A model generated the notes under the pieces. It did no database searches. It was not told where the DNA came from and was given only the letters and a program-made list of their open reading frames with translations. From contig JAFLUA010000016.1 of NCBI GenBank assembly GCA_022508985.1, positions 1 through 41,675 of the forward strand: DNA of 41,675 nucleotides, given 5' to 3'. Position numbers and translations under genes: made by a program. This DNA comes from Muribaculaceae bacterium. GTDB taxonomy: Bacteria; Bacteroidota; Bacteroidia; Bacteroidales; Muribaculaceae. Shown piece after piece: positions 17,949 through 25,930 of this stretch. Numbering within the stretch: position 1 is the stretch's first letter; every line of letters starts with the position of its first letter.

Positions 17949-18470
17949 TTAAAAAAGTGCTTGCCAGACGTTCTTAAAAGTGATAAGTAATGTTTCGAGA
18001 ATGCTCTTTACCAAAGAAGTAAATAAAATTTCAGAGGCATTTTTTATAACACACTCCTTTGACCAAAATTTGTTTTGCTTCAATAGTTTTGATAGATTGC
18101 CGGATTTTATTGGCGTTATATCAATTAAAATTCTCTTTTGCTCAGATAATTCTACCTCGATTTTAGCTTTTGTAATGTTTTTTGGCGGAACTGCAATGAC
18201 AACAGTCATGTCGTTGGGGGCGTCGAGGACAAAACATTCAAATTGTTCTGCGGTTAATTTTTCTGTTATGAAACGTATTTTATACCCCTCAATTATTATG
18301 TCAATACACGCATCATCGTGTTCAAAAGTATTATTGTAATTATCAAGAAGGAAAGAGCGAAAATTGCTATGCAACAATATTCTGTTATCGTTAATATTTG
18401 CCTCGTGTAGATCGGTGTCAAATTGATAATTCTCTAACCCTTTTACCCAAAAGACGATATTGTTTTTCAT
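17949..18470 (-). CDS. Unrecognised 173-aa protein behind a structured leader
   Basis: I do not recognise a family. The 173 residues begin MKNNIVFWVKGLENYQFD; there is no signal peptide or lipobox. The first two thirds look like mixed alpha/beta with many Asn, Asp and Ile; a Lys-rich part (KLLKQNKFWSKE) follows and the last 30 residues (LFTSLVKSILETLLITFKNV) form a hydrophobic or amphipathic helix that could touch a membrane or partner. Base use is A+T-rich, like the neighbouring LRR gene. There is no clear Shine-Dalgarno next to the ATG; AGGAGAGG lies over 20 nt upstream. The candidate structured RNA at 18518-18839 lies directly upstream on the same strand. Confidence 0.6.
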   Translation of the reverse strand: MKNNIVFWVKGLENYQFDTDLHEANINDNRILLHSNFRSFLLDNYNNTFEHDDACIDIIIEGYKIRFITEKLTAEQFECFVLDAPNDMTVVIAVPPKNITKAKIEVELSEQKRILIDITPIKSGNLSKLLKQNKFWSKECVIKNASEILFTSLVKSILETLLITFKNVWQALF

Positions 18471-18481
18471 ACAATCGAAAT

Positions 18482-18834
18482 AGCCTCAGGCCTCTCCTCT
18501 TTGGCTATCAGATAAATAAAAAAGCGTGAGAGTCTGTATCATCTACTCGTCTCACATACGGAGGCTCTGGAATGCCTTTCAAGATGAAACGAGCAGTTAG
18601 AGCCTCACGCAAAATATGTGAAATTGTAGGGGCAACACTTATGATGTTTTGTGTGATAAATCCACGGCAAGACGCACCATGTCCCTACACAAATTCACAA
18701 CCGAAAGGCATCCATCACTGCTTCATTTGACCTTGATTGAAAATTTCCAGATTTCCCGTATGTCAAATGAGCGCCGATAAACGCTTCAAAATATGTAATT
18801 ACACTCACTCATAGGCCTTTTAAAGGCCTGAGGC
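18482..18834. repeat. 11-bp inverted repeat enclosing the structured RNA region
   Basis: GCCTCAGGCCT (18483-18493) and AGGCCTGAGGC (18824-18834) are perfect reverse complements about 330 bp apart. The right copy lies at the predicted 5' end of the minus-strand transcript and the left copy 13-23 nt before the start codon of the 173-aa gene, so in a read-through RNA the 5' end could pair near the translation start. The right copy also takes part in a local palindrome AGGCCTTT/AAAGGCCT. No target-site duplication flanks the repeats. Confidence 0.6.
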
Positions 18835-18839
18835 GATTT
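18518..18839 (-). ncRNA. Candidate structured non-coding RNA, about 320 nt
   Basis: This fills most of the 437-bp gap between the HAD gene and the 173-aa gene. A consensus promoter precedes it. Predicted pairings: GCATTTGAC-type stem (18724-18731 with 18762-18769, extended to 11 bp with one bulge); AGCG/CGCT (18770-18773/18782-18785); a 15-bp stem of 18617-18631 with 18683-18699 (one mismatch, two-base bulge); and a terminal rod closed by GCGTGAG/CTCACGC (18524-18530/18604-18610) with CTCGT/ACGAG and AGGC/GCCT inside. Six T residues follow the rod on the minus strand, as in an intrinsic terminator. No long ORF with coding character lies in it. The conserved cores of RNase P RNA and tmRNA are absent. 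It could be a 6S-like RNA, another sRNA, or a long leader controlling the downstream gene. Confidence 0.5.
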
Positions 18840-18845
18840 GCGTTG

Positions 18846-18877
18846 CAAAGTTATTTATTTTATATGTAAAATGCAAA
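18846..18877 (-). promoter_or_regulatory. Promoter for the structured RNA (TTTG-N20-TAACTTTG)
   Basis: On the minus strand TTTG (18877-18874) and TAACTTTG (18853-18846) are separated by 20 bp, a full match to the Bacteroidetes promoter. There is no gene start nearby; the next start codon is 370 nt downstream at 18470. This strengthens the case for an independent RNA or a very long leader. Confidence 0.8.
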
Positions 18878-18907
18878 ACTATATTATATAAAGATGGCTC
18901 AGAGTTC

Positions 18908-19567
18908 TCAGATTAGATTAAGAATCTCGGGGAGTGATTCTATCTGATGGTGTGCTTGATAGTCGGAGGATATTGCATTGCTTTGCCTATGTATATTCAG
19001 GCCGTCGTCGAGTAGTTGTATTGTGGCCCAGCCAAGGCGCTTGGGAGCAATGAAATCTTTTTCGGGATTATCGGCTACGTATGTAAAACTTGTGACGTGA
19101 GGGTATTTATTTTTGAAATATAGGTAATTGGCTTCTGAGGGCTTTTCCGAGCCGAATTCTTCCGAGATTATTATATTATCGTTGTCGAAAAAATCGTATA
19201 AACCGAGCGCTTTAATCTTGTTGCGTTGTGTTATGCTACGACCATCGGTAATAATGCCCAATATTGCACCCTCTGATTTGAGATGCTTTAATAATAGAGA
19301 GGAAGTCGTCGGCAGGCTTATATCAGGCATGTGCTTGCGATACCAGTCGAGATACTGCCGTATGTGCGTATTGAAATGAAATCGTTCTTCAAGATGGTCG
19401 AAAGGATTCTCTCCCGATGAAAATGCGCCCCACAAAGTGTCGTAAATCTGAGTGTGCGTAGTCGTGCCCTGAAGCTGATCCGATATATATCGAAACGCGC
19501 TTTTAACATATTCTATCTCTTTATAGAGAGTGTCGTCAAGGTCGAAAACAACGCATTGTGAAAGCAT
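18908..19567 (-). CDS. HAD-superfamily hydrolase
   Basis: Probable phosphatase, 219 residues. Motif I is DLDDTL (nucleophile Asp9, general acid Asp11), motif II is IITDGRS, motif III is the Lys in SEKPSEANY, and motif IV is YVADNPEKDF. A helical cap at about 20-85 makes it a type I HAD. The substrate cannot be told from sequence. It follows dnaG by 19 bp on the same strand, so it is likely cotranscribed. Confidence 0.85.
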   Translation of the reverse strand: MLSQCVVFDLDDTLYKEIEYVKSAFRYISDQLQGTTTHTQIYDTLWGAFSSGENPFDHLEERFHFNTHIRQYLDWYRKHMPDISLPTTSSLLLKHLKSEGAILGIITDGRSITQRNKIKALGLYDFFDNDNIIISEEFGSEKPSEANYLYFKNKYPHVTSFTYVADNPEKDFIAPKRLGWATIQLLDDGLNIHRQSNAISSDYQAHHQIESLPEILNLI

Positions 19568-19586
19568 GGTTTTTGCACATTATAGG

Positions 19587-21761
19587 TCAATTCTTGGGTA
19601 GGATAATCCTTTCGCCGAGCACTTCTGCGAGTTTGCGTTGCAGCTCTTTGTGTTCGCTAATCTGTTTCAGGATTTCTATCGCTTGAGGTCCTTGCGAGGG
19701 GTCGAGCGTCGCCAGCTGCTGCGTGAGCTTGGCTATGATGTCGCTAAGAATCGCGTTGCGCAGTTCATAGATAGCACGAGGGACGAGCGTGGGCAGCTGA
19801 TCTTGCTCACTTTCTATGTTTCCTTGCTTGGCGTATATTCGCGACAAAACATATCGGTCGAAAAGGAGTTCAAGGGCAGTCTTCCTCACGGCCTCGTCGG
19901 GCGAATTTGTTAAATGAGTGTGTAGATATTGAGTGTCGAACTCATTGATAGAGTCACGCCTGAAAGATTCGAGTTGAAGTTGAATCTCGGTTTCCAATTT
20001 TTTTATTTGGCTTATCGACCCTCCCTCTCTTCCTATTTTTGCTCTGGCCTCTTCGAGTTTTTTGTCGAGCTCTATCTCTATTTCTTTCACTCGTTGTTCA
20101 TGTTTTTCAACCCAATCGCCGTGGCGAAGTTCTTTTATGGCCTCAAACGTGGCATTGAATGGGCTGTGAGTAAAGCTAATGCCATCTAAGGCCAATTCGT
20201 TTGCTATAACGTCGAAAACAGTGGCCGGGCGTGTGCTGCCATCATCTTGCTTGATGTCAACAAAGAACAGCAGGCCATATCGCACGAGATATCGTACGAG
20301 CATCTCTTCGTATGGCCGAAGTTTGTTTGTGTCAAGATTTAATAATGGGGTCTCATCTTCGGCCGGTTTCTCATTCTCGATGTCGGCGATAGAGTTTTGA
20401 GCCTGTTCGCGTCGCGCATTTTTCTCAGCTTCTTCATATCGTCCTGTTATAAGGACGTTTAGCTGTCGTATCAATACCTCTTCGGGCAGCGACAACATAC
20501 GCGAACATTGCGAAATATACTCTTGACGTTTCACCGCATCGTCGACATGAGCGACACTTCCGAGTATGGTATTTACCACTTTTGCTCTTGCAGTGGGATC
20601 GTTTGCAGGGACATCTCGCAATAGCACTTCGGTCATAAAGGCTATAATGTCGCGCTCGTTTTCTGCGAGGTATCGTTCAACTTCGCTCGACGAATGGCTC
20701 TGCGCAAACGAGTCGGGGTCGTCGCCAGGTGGTAATAGAAGCACCTTTACATCGAGTTTCTCTGCCAGCAGCATATTGATTCCTCGCAACGAGGCTTTGA
20801 TTCCGGCAGGGTCGGCATCATATATGAGTGTTACATTGTTGGTAAACCGCCGGATAGCTCTAATCTGACCTTCGGTAAGTGACGTGCCCGACGATGCCAC
20901 CACGTTTTCGACGCCGGCCTGGTGCATGGATATCACATCGAGATAACCCTCGACGAGGATGCATTTGTCGCGCTTGGATATCGCATTTTTAGCTTGGTAT
21001 AGGCCGTATAGCTCGAGGTTCTTTTTATATATCTGCGACTCTGGAGAGTTTACATATTTTGCGATGGTCTTATCGGAGCGCATAGTGCGCCCGCCAAATG
21101 CTATCACCCGCCCCGAGATACTATGGATGGGGAACATGACCCGCCCTCTGAAGCGGTCGTAGGTACTCGTTTTATCTTCGCGTTCGCTAACTCCGGCCAG
21201 CCCGGTTTCGATTAGGTATTTCTCATTGTATCCGGCTTCTTTTGCTGCAGTCATAAGCGCAGAACCACTATCAAGAGAATATCCCAGGTGGAAACGCTCG
21301 ATGATAGCATCGGTCAAGCCGCGATGATGAAAATAAGCCAGAGCGATATTGCGCCCGTCGTCGGTGTCGTGCAGATTGTGCTTGAATTGTTTTAATGCAA
21401 ATTCGTTAACGGCAAGCATTGCTTCGCGGTCGTTTTGGGCTTGTCTTTCTTCGTCGGATTGCTCCTTCTCAACAATTTCTATGTTGTATTTTCGGGCGAG
21501 GTAGCGTAGAGCTTCGTTATAGCTCATCTGCTCTAGCTCCATGATGAAGTTGACGGGCGAGCCTCCTTTGCCGCAACTAAAACATTTGCAAATATTACGA
21601 GCCTTATTGACAGAGAATGAAGGCGTGCGCTCGTTATGGAACGGGCACAAACCTTTATAGTTGGCACCGGAGCGACGCAATTTAACAAAATCGCTCACTA
21701 CGTCAACGATGTCGGCGGTGTCGAGAATCCTATTTACTGTTTCACGGTCGATAAGTGCCAT
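19587..21761 (-). CDS. dnaG: DNA primase DnaG
   Basis: Synthesises RNA primers at the replication fork with the replicative helicase. 724 residues. The CHC2 zinc-binding domain has Cys39, His42, Cys60 and Cys63. The RNA polymerase core contains DRFRGRVMFPI and the TOPRIM elements ILVEGYLDVISMHQAG and LIYDADPAGIKAS. The C-terminal roughly 270 residues are the less conserved helicase-interaction region, with a charged coiled-coil stretch near 570-610. First gene of the unit with the HAD phosphatase. A 20-bp gap separates it from the AKR gene upstream on the same strand. Confidence 0.96.
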   Translation of the reverse strand: MALIDRETVNRILDTADIVDVVSDFVKLRRSGANYKGLCPFHNERTPSFSVNKARNICKCFSCGKGGSPVNFIMELEQMSYNEALRYLARKYNIEIVEKEQSDEERQAQNDREAMLAVNEFALKQFKHNLHDTDDGRNIALAYFHHRGLTDAIIERFHLGYSLDSGSALMTAAKEAGYNEKYLIETGLAGVSEREDKTSTYDRFRGRVMFPIHSISGRVIAFGGRTMRSDKTIAKYVNSPESQIYKKNLELYGLYQAKNAISKRDKCILVEGYLDVISMHQAGVENVVASSGTSLTEGQIRAIRRFTNNVTLIYDADPAGIKASLRGINMLLAEKLDVKVLLLPPGDDPDSFAQSHSSSEVERYLAENERDIIAFMTEVLLRDVPANDPTARAKVVNTILGSVAHVDDAVKRQEYISQCSRMLSLPEEVLIRQLNVLITGRYEEAEKNARREQAQNSIADIENEKPAEDETPLLNLDTNKLRPYEEMLVRYLVRYGLLFFVDIKQDDGSTRPATVFDVIANELALDGISFTHSPFNATFEAIKELRHGDWVEKHEQRVKEIEIELDKKLEEARAKIGREGGSISQIKKLETEIQLQLESFRRDSINEFDTQYLHTHLTNSPDEAVRKTALELLFDRYVLSRIYAKQGNIESEQDQLPTLVPRAIYELRNAILSDIIAKLTQQLATLDPSQGPQAIEILKQISEHKELQRKLAEVLGERIILPKN

Positions 21762-21781
21762 TTTTATCTACTCGCTGTCGT

Positions 21782-23173
21782 TTATTTGTTTTTGCGTAAA
21801 TTATCGGTGTAAGAGTCAATTTTAGCCATCATATCGGGGATGTTGATGTTTTGAGGACAGTGAAGTTTACACTCTCCACAACCTATGCAGCGGTCGGCTT
21901 GGCGTAGGCGAGGAACCGATAAATCGTAGCCATATAGAAAAGCTTTGCGAGCCTCGTTGTAGCGCGGGTCTGTAGCATTGCGAGGCATGTTGTCGTTCTT
22001 AATGCATTTGTTATAATGCTTGAAGACAGTAGGTATGTCGACGCCATAGGGGCACGGCATGCAATATTTGCAATCGGTGCAGGGTATTTCTTTATTTTCG
22101 ATAATTTCGACTGCAATACGCTGCAAAAATGCATCTTCATCGTCTGTTATCGGGTCTAAGGGAGAGAATGTCTTTAGATTCTCCTGGAGGTGTTCCATAT
22201 AAGTCATACCGCTCAACACGGTGAGTACGTCTTCTGGCGTACCGGCATAGCGGAATGCCCATGTTGCAATTGAGTCATCGGGACGGCGAGCCTTCATCTT
22301 AGCTGCAATCGGTTGTGATACCGTAGCAAGTCGTCCTCCAAGTAGCGGCTCCATAATGACCGACGGAATCCCTCGTTTATGAAGTTCGCCATATAGATAT
22401 ACTGCGTCGGTATTTACCGGATTTGTTTCATCTGCAAAATGCCAGTCGATGTAGTTGAGTTGAATCTGTACAAAATCCCAGTGGATTTCTCCCTTGTCCA
22501 TAAGTTCAAGGAGATAATCGAAAACAGCGATATCACCATGATATGAAAAGCCGAGATTGCGTATCGTACCATCGGTGCGGCGTTCTTTAAGAAAATCGAG
22601 AATGCCGTTATCGAGATATCGTTTGCTGAAACGTTCCATGCCGCCTTGACCTACTGAATGTAACAGTAAGTAGTCGATATAATCTGTGCGTAGATTTTTG
22701 AGAGAATTTTCAAACATCTCTATCGATTTTTCTCGAGGCCATATTTGCTCGGCAAAGTTTGATAACTTTGTAGCAATGTAATATGAGTCTCGAGGATATC
22801 TCGACAATGCGATACCCATTACTTTTTCAGATTGGCCCTGGCAATATACCGGAGATGTGTCAAAATAATTGACGCCATGCTTTAAGGCATAATCCACCGA
22901 CTGATTTACAGCCTCTTGGTCGATAGTTGTATCTTCAGTACCATTAGCCATACCAAGGGTTGGAAGTCGCATACACCCATATCCGAGTAGCGAAACGCGG
23001 TCGCCGGTGTTTGGATTTACACGCATTGTCATTTCTCCTGACTGTGGTGTGTCATTGTCATCGTTTGTCGGTTTCACACCGCAGGATGCGATGACTCCGG
23101 CGCCTGACAAAATGCCTATATTTCGTAGAAAACGACGGCGACCATAGTCGGTCTCTTTATTTTTGTTTGCCAT
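21782..23173 (-). CDS. Tat-exported aldo/keto reductase with ferredoxin domain
   Basis: 463 residues. The N-terminus GRRRFLRNIGILSGAGVIASC combines a twin-arginine motif with a lipobox-like IASC, so a Tat-exported lipoprotein is likely. The AKR barrel (about 45-345) keeps the catalytic set: Asp in NYFDTSPVY with its Tyr, Lys in YYIATKLSNF and His in LLLHSVGQGG. The C-terminal part carries CTDCKYCMPCPYGVDIP and CIGCGECKLHCP, enough for two 4Fe-4S clusters or one plus a partial. Substrate unknown. Known AKRs use NADPH; export would leave it without that donor, so the clusters probably exchange electrons with the membrane polyferredoxin encoded 3 bp upstream (inference). Confidence 0.88.
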   Translation of the reverse strand: MANKNKETDYGRRRFLRNIGILSGAGVIASCGVKPTNDDNDTPQSGEMTMRVNPNTGDRVSLLGYGCMRLPTLGMANGTEDTTIDQEAVNQSVDYALKHGVNYFDTSPVYCQGQSEKVMGIALSRYPRDSYYIATKLSNFAEQIWPREKSIEMFENSLKNLRTDYIDYLLLHSVGQGGMERFSKRYLDNGILDFLKERRTDGTIRNLGFSYHGDIAVFDYLLELMDKGEIHWDFVQIQLNYIDWHFADETNPVNTDAVYLYGELHKRGIPSVIMEPLLGGRLATVSQPIAAKMKARRPDDSIATWAFRYAGTPEDVLTVLSGMTYMEHLQENLKTFSPLDPITDDEDAFLQRIAVEIIENKEIPCTDCKYCMPCPYGVDIPTVFKHYNKCIKNDNMPRNATDPRYNEARKAFLYGYDLSVPRLRQADRCIGCGECKLHCPQNINIPDMMAKIDSYTDNLRKNK

Positions 23174-23176
23174 AAA

Positions 23177-24718
23177 TCAGATGCTTTGGTGTTGTTTCAA
23201 TCCTTCTACATAAATAGCAGCGTGGTTGGCTGCATATTGCTCTATATTTCCTACTGGACAGTGATATTCGCATGAGCCACATCCAATGCATGCTCCTTCG
23301 TTAACAACAGGTCGCTTGTGCCCGTTTTTATCATCAATCATAGATATCGCATCAACGGGGCAGTGGCGTTGACAATTTCCACAATCTACGCCTTCAGTAG
23401 CAGATAGGCATATCGTAGCATCGACGTGCGCCGTGCCGATTTTAATCGAAGTTTTTAATGCCTCATCGATAGGGGTAATGGCCCCGGTAGGGCATACTTG
23501 GCTACAACGTACACACTCGGTGCGACAGAAGCTCTCGGTAAACGACATTGTCGGTTGCATGAAACCTTCAAGTGTTATGACCGGTCGTAAAATATGCTCG
23601 GGACATTCGTTTACGCACAACTGGCATGCCGTGCAATGGCTCCTGAAATGGCTATGAGATATTGCCCCTGCAGGAAGTGTCGGCGATATATCTTTATGCG
23701 ATTGTTTGTCTTTAAGCGGTGTAAGACCTCCGTCGAGAATCTTACCTGAAGCCGCCGATGCGACAAAACTTCCGGCTATTGTTGCTCCACCGATGAGAAA
23801 GTTACGGCGTGTGTTATCGATGTGAGATTCTTCTTTAATAACCGTGACTTTGGGAGCTCTACGATAACTTAGCGCACCTTGTTTGCAGCTGTTTATGCAA
23901 TCTAAACACACAACGCAACGGCTGTAGTCGATAGCATGGCTTTTAGAGTCGATACACTGAGCTTTACAGTGGCGACTGCAACTGCCACAACGGTTACATT
24001 TATCGGTGTAGATAACCGGCTTGAGCAGAGAGTAGCGCGACAAGAATCCGAGAATTGTGCCAACAGGACATATCTTGTTGCAATAGCCACGGCCTGAAGT
24101 GATTGCAAAAGCAGCAACAACAATAAATGTGATGGCTGCTACTATGGCAATTGCTATGTTGATATGACCACTCAATTGAGGCGCGCTATCGAAGATGTAA
24201 TTACCGACACTGGCCTGGCGAAGCCCCATTACTGTGGCATAATAGTGGCATGCAGGCACGATGGTTTGTCCAACGATACGACCGTAGGCGCTATAAGGGT
24301 CGAGTATTCCGGCAACTGATATCGGCAAAAGACTGGCGAGGCCTAATACAGCAAGCAATAGGAATATTGATAAAAAGATATAGCGCAACACTTTGTTTTC
24401 TTTTTCGTAGCGGTAGATTCCTGCTTTACGTTTTCGGTGTGGCGTAAAACAACGTCGTAGCCATGCTATTACATCTTGTGAAATTCCTAAAGGACAGATC
24501 ACCGAGCAGTATAATCGTCCGAATATCAGCGTTATAAGTGCTAAAAAAATGAGGGCAACAATATTAATAGCCAATAATGCGGGCACAAATTGGATGTCGG
24601 CCATAAACGATAACATTGCAGCACTCCAGCCTGTAAAGTCAACAAAGAGCAGAGTTATCACAATGATACTCAGTATGGCAAGTACTATTCTTACGAATTT
24701 CAATAAATGTGATTTCAT
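23177..24718 (-). CDS. Membrane polyferredoxin, NapH-like and NapG-like halves fused
   Basis: 513 residues. The N-terminal half has about four membrane segments with the NapH/NosR-type loops YCSVICPLG and YCNKICPVG, then two ferredoxin motifs (CNRCGSCSRHCKAQC and CVVCLDCINSC). Near residue 300 a twin-arginine signal-like stretch TRRNFLIGGATIAGSFVAS restarts, followed by a second ferredoxin module: CTACQLCVNECP, CVRCSQVCP, CGNCQRHCP and CIGCGSCEYHCP. This looks like NapH joined to NapG in one chain. Such proteins pass electrons between quinol or cytoplasmic donors and periplasmic enzymes. There is no nap, nrf or nos reductase gene here; the partner is most likely the exported AKR encoded directly downstream. 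Confidence 0.85.
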   Translation of the reverse strand: MKSHLLKFVRIVLAILSIIVITLLFVDFTGWSAAMLSFMADIQFVPALLAINIVALIFLALITLIFGRLYCSVICPLGISQDVIAWLRRCFTPHRKRKAGIYRYEKENKVLRYIFLSIFLLLAVLGLASLLPISVAGILDPYSAYGRIVGQTIVPACHYYATVMGLRQASVGNYIFDSAPQLSGHINIAIAIVAAITFIVVAAFAITSGRGYCNKICPVGTILGFLSRYSLLKPVIYTDKCNRCGSCSRHCKAQCIDSKSHAIDYSRCVVCLDCINSCKQGALSYRRAPKVTVIKEESHIDNTRRNFLIGGATIAGSFVASAASGKILDGGLTPLKDKQSHKDISPTLPAGAISHSHFRSHCTACQLCVNECPEHILRPVITLEGFMQPTMSFTESFCRTECVRCSQVCPTGAITPIDEALKTSIKIGTAHVDATICLSATEGVDCGNCQRHCPVDAISMIDDKNGHKRPVVNEGACIGCGSCEYHCPVGNIEQYAANHAAIYVEGLKQHQSI

Positions 24719-24757
24719 GTAGCGTTGTTATAGAAGCAAGTATTTTAATTCTTCACA

Positions 24758-24789
24758 CAAAATTAGAGAAAAAATTGCGCTCTCACAAA
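24758..24789 (-). promoter_or_regulatory. Promoter of the polyferredoxin-AKR unit (TTTG-N20-TAATTTTG)
   Basis: On the minus strand TTTG (24789-24786) and TAATTTTG (24765-24758) are 20 bp apart. The leader before 24718 is about 35 nt. No clear terminator separates it from the end of aroB at 24819. Confidence 0.8.
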
Positions 24790-24818
24790 TTAACTTTTGG
24801 CCGAAAAAAATGATGCGA

Positions 24819-25898
24819 TTAAGCGATATGCATAAGGTCGCGGTAAATGTCGAGTGCTATACCGATATTTTCAGCCGTAACCGAGCTGTTAATTTGTACT
24901 TTTCCGATTTCTTTGAGCAGTGTAAAATTAATTGTATCGTTACCGAAATTCTTTTTATCGTGCTGCATTGCAGAAATTAGGGCGGGATAGTCGTCGCACG
25001 AGATGTCGATGGTGCCATACATTTCATATACATAATTTGCCAGACGATATAAAATATCAGAAGGAAGTTGTAGCTGTAGATGTGATAGAACAAGTGCTAT
25101 GACAAGCCCGTGCGCAACGGCATAACCATGAGGTAGAGGAGTGTTTCTTTTTTGCATAAGGCTCTCAATAGCGTGGCCAGCTGTATGCCCGAGATTTAAT
25201 GCTTTTCTAATTCCTGCTTCATTGATGTCGGCTTCTACAAATCGCTGTTTTACAGATATACTATGTTTGGTTAATGAAAGTATTGCTGAAATGTCGAAAT
25301 CGGGTTCTGCAATCCTAAAAGATAGCACTTGATTTGTTGATTCAAGACCGTCGAGTAGACCATGTTTTATCATTTCGGCATACCCGGAAAAGAGCTCTTG
25401 TTTAGGTAGTGTTTTGAAGAAAACTGAAGAGATTATGGAAGACTCGGCTTCGTTGATAACCCCGATTTGGTTTTTATACCCATTAAAATTAATGCCTGTT
25501 TTCCCTCCGACAGAAGCATCGACTGCCGCGAGTAGGGTGGTTGGTATGTTGATGAAACGCATACCTCGCATATAGGTCGAAGCTGCAAACCCTCCAATGT
25601 CGCTTACCATTCCGCCTCCAAGATTAATGATAATTGATGAACGCGTGGCGTTGTTGTCCGACAGTTGTTGCCATATCAATTCGAGTGTGTCGAGATTTTT
25701 ATTTGCATCGTCGGGCTTGATTGTTAAGACTTTAGCGTTGGATACATATTTTGATGAATCTATCAACAGAGGCAGGGCATACGACGCTGTATTTTCATCA
25801 ACTAAAATGAAAAGCCTATCAAAGATAATGGCTTCAAGCTGTTTGTCGAGCATTTTGCCTACTTCGTTGGAGAAAATCAATTTTTGTTTCATCGTCAT
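24819..25898 (-). CDS. aroB: 3-dehydroquinate synthase
   Basis: Second step of the shikimate pathway: DAHP to 3-dehydroquinate, NAD- and zinc-dependent, in the cytoplasm. 359 residues. NLGGGMVSDIGGFAASTYMRG is the NAD-binding signature, IPTTLLAAVDASVGGKTGIN carries active-site Asp and Lys, and LNLGHTAGHAIES and HGYAVAHGL provide the metal-binding histidines. Last gene of a minus-strand unit of four, 32 bp after the HAD gene. A second Met two codons in (25892) could also be the start. Confidence 0.95.
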   Translation of the reverse strand: MTMKQKLIFSNEVGKMLDKQLEAIIFDRLFILVDENTASYALPLLIDSSKYVSNAKVLTIKPDDANKNLDTLELIWQQLSDNNATRSSIIINLGGGMVSDIGGFAASTYMRGMRFINIPTTLLAAVDASVGGKTGINFNGYKNQIGVINEAESSIISSVFFKTLPKQELFSGYAEMIKHGLLDGLESTNQVLSFRIAEPDFDISAILSLTKHSISVKQRFVEADINEAGIRKALNLGHTAGHAIESLMQKRNTPLPHGYAVAHGLVIALVLSHLQLQLPSDILYRLANYVYEMYGTIDISCDDYPALISAMQHDKKNFGNDTINFTLLKEIGKVQINSSVTAENIGIALDIYRDLMHIA

Positions 25899-25930
25899 AT
25901 ATTTTTTATAGCTGTCCGATAATCAGAGCT

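Noticed and set aside
18482-18834. Miniature inverted-repeat transposable element
   Set aside because: The 11-bp inverted ends are present but no target-site duplication flanks them, and the interior is explained better as a promoter-driven structured RNA.
18518-18839. RNase P RNA or tmRNA
   Set aside because: The near-universal RNase P core around GAAAGTCC and the tmRNA tRNA-like ends and tag reading frame are not found; only loose resemblance exists.
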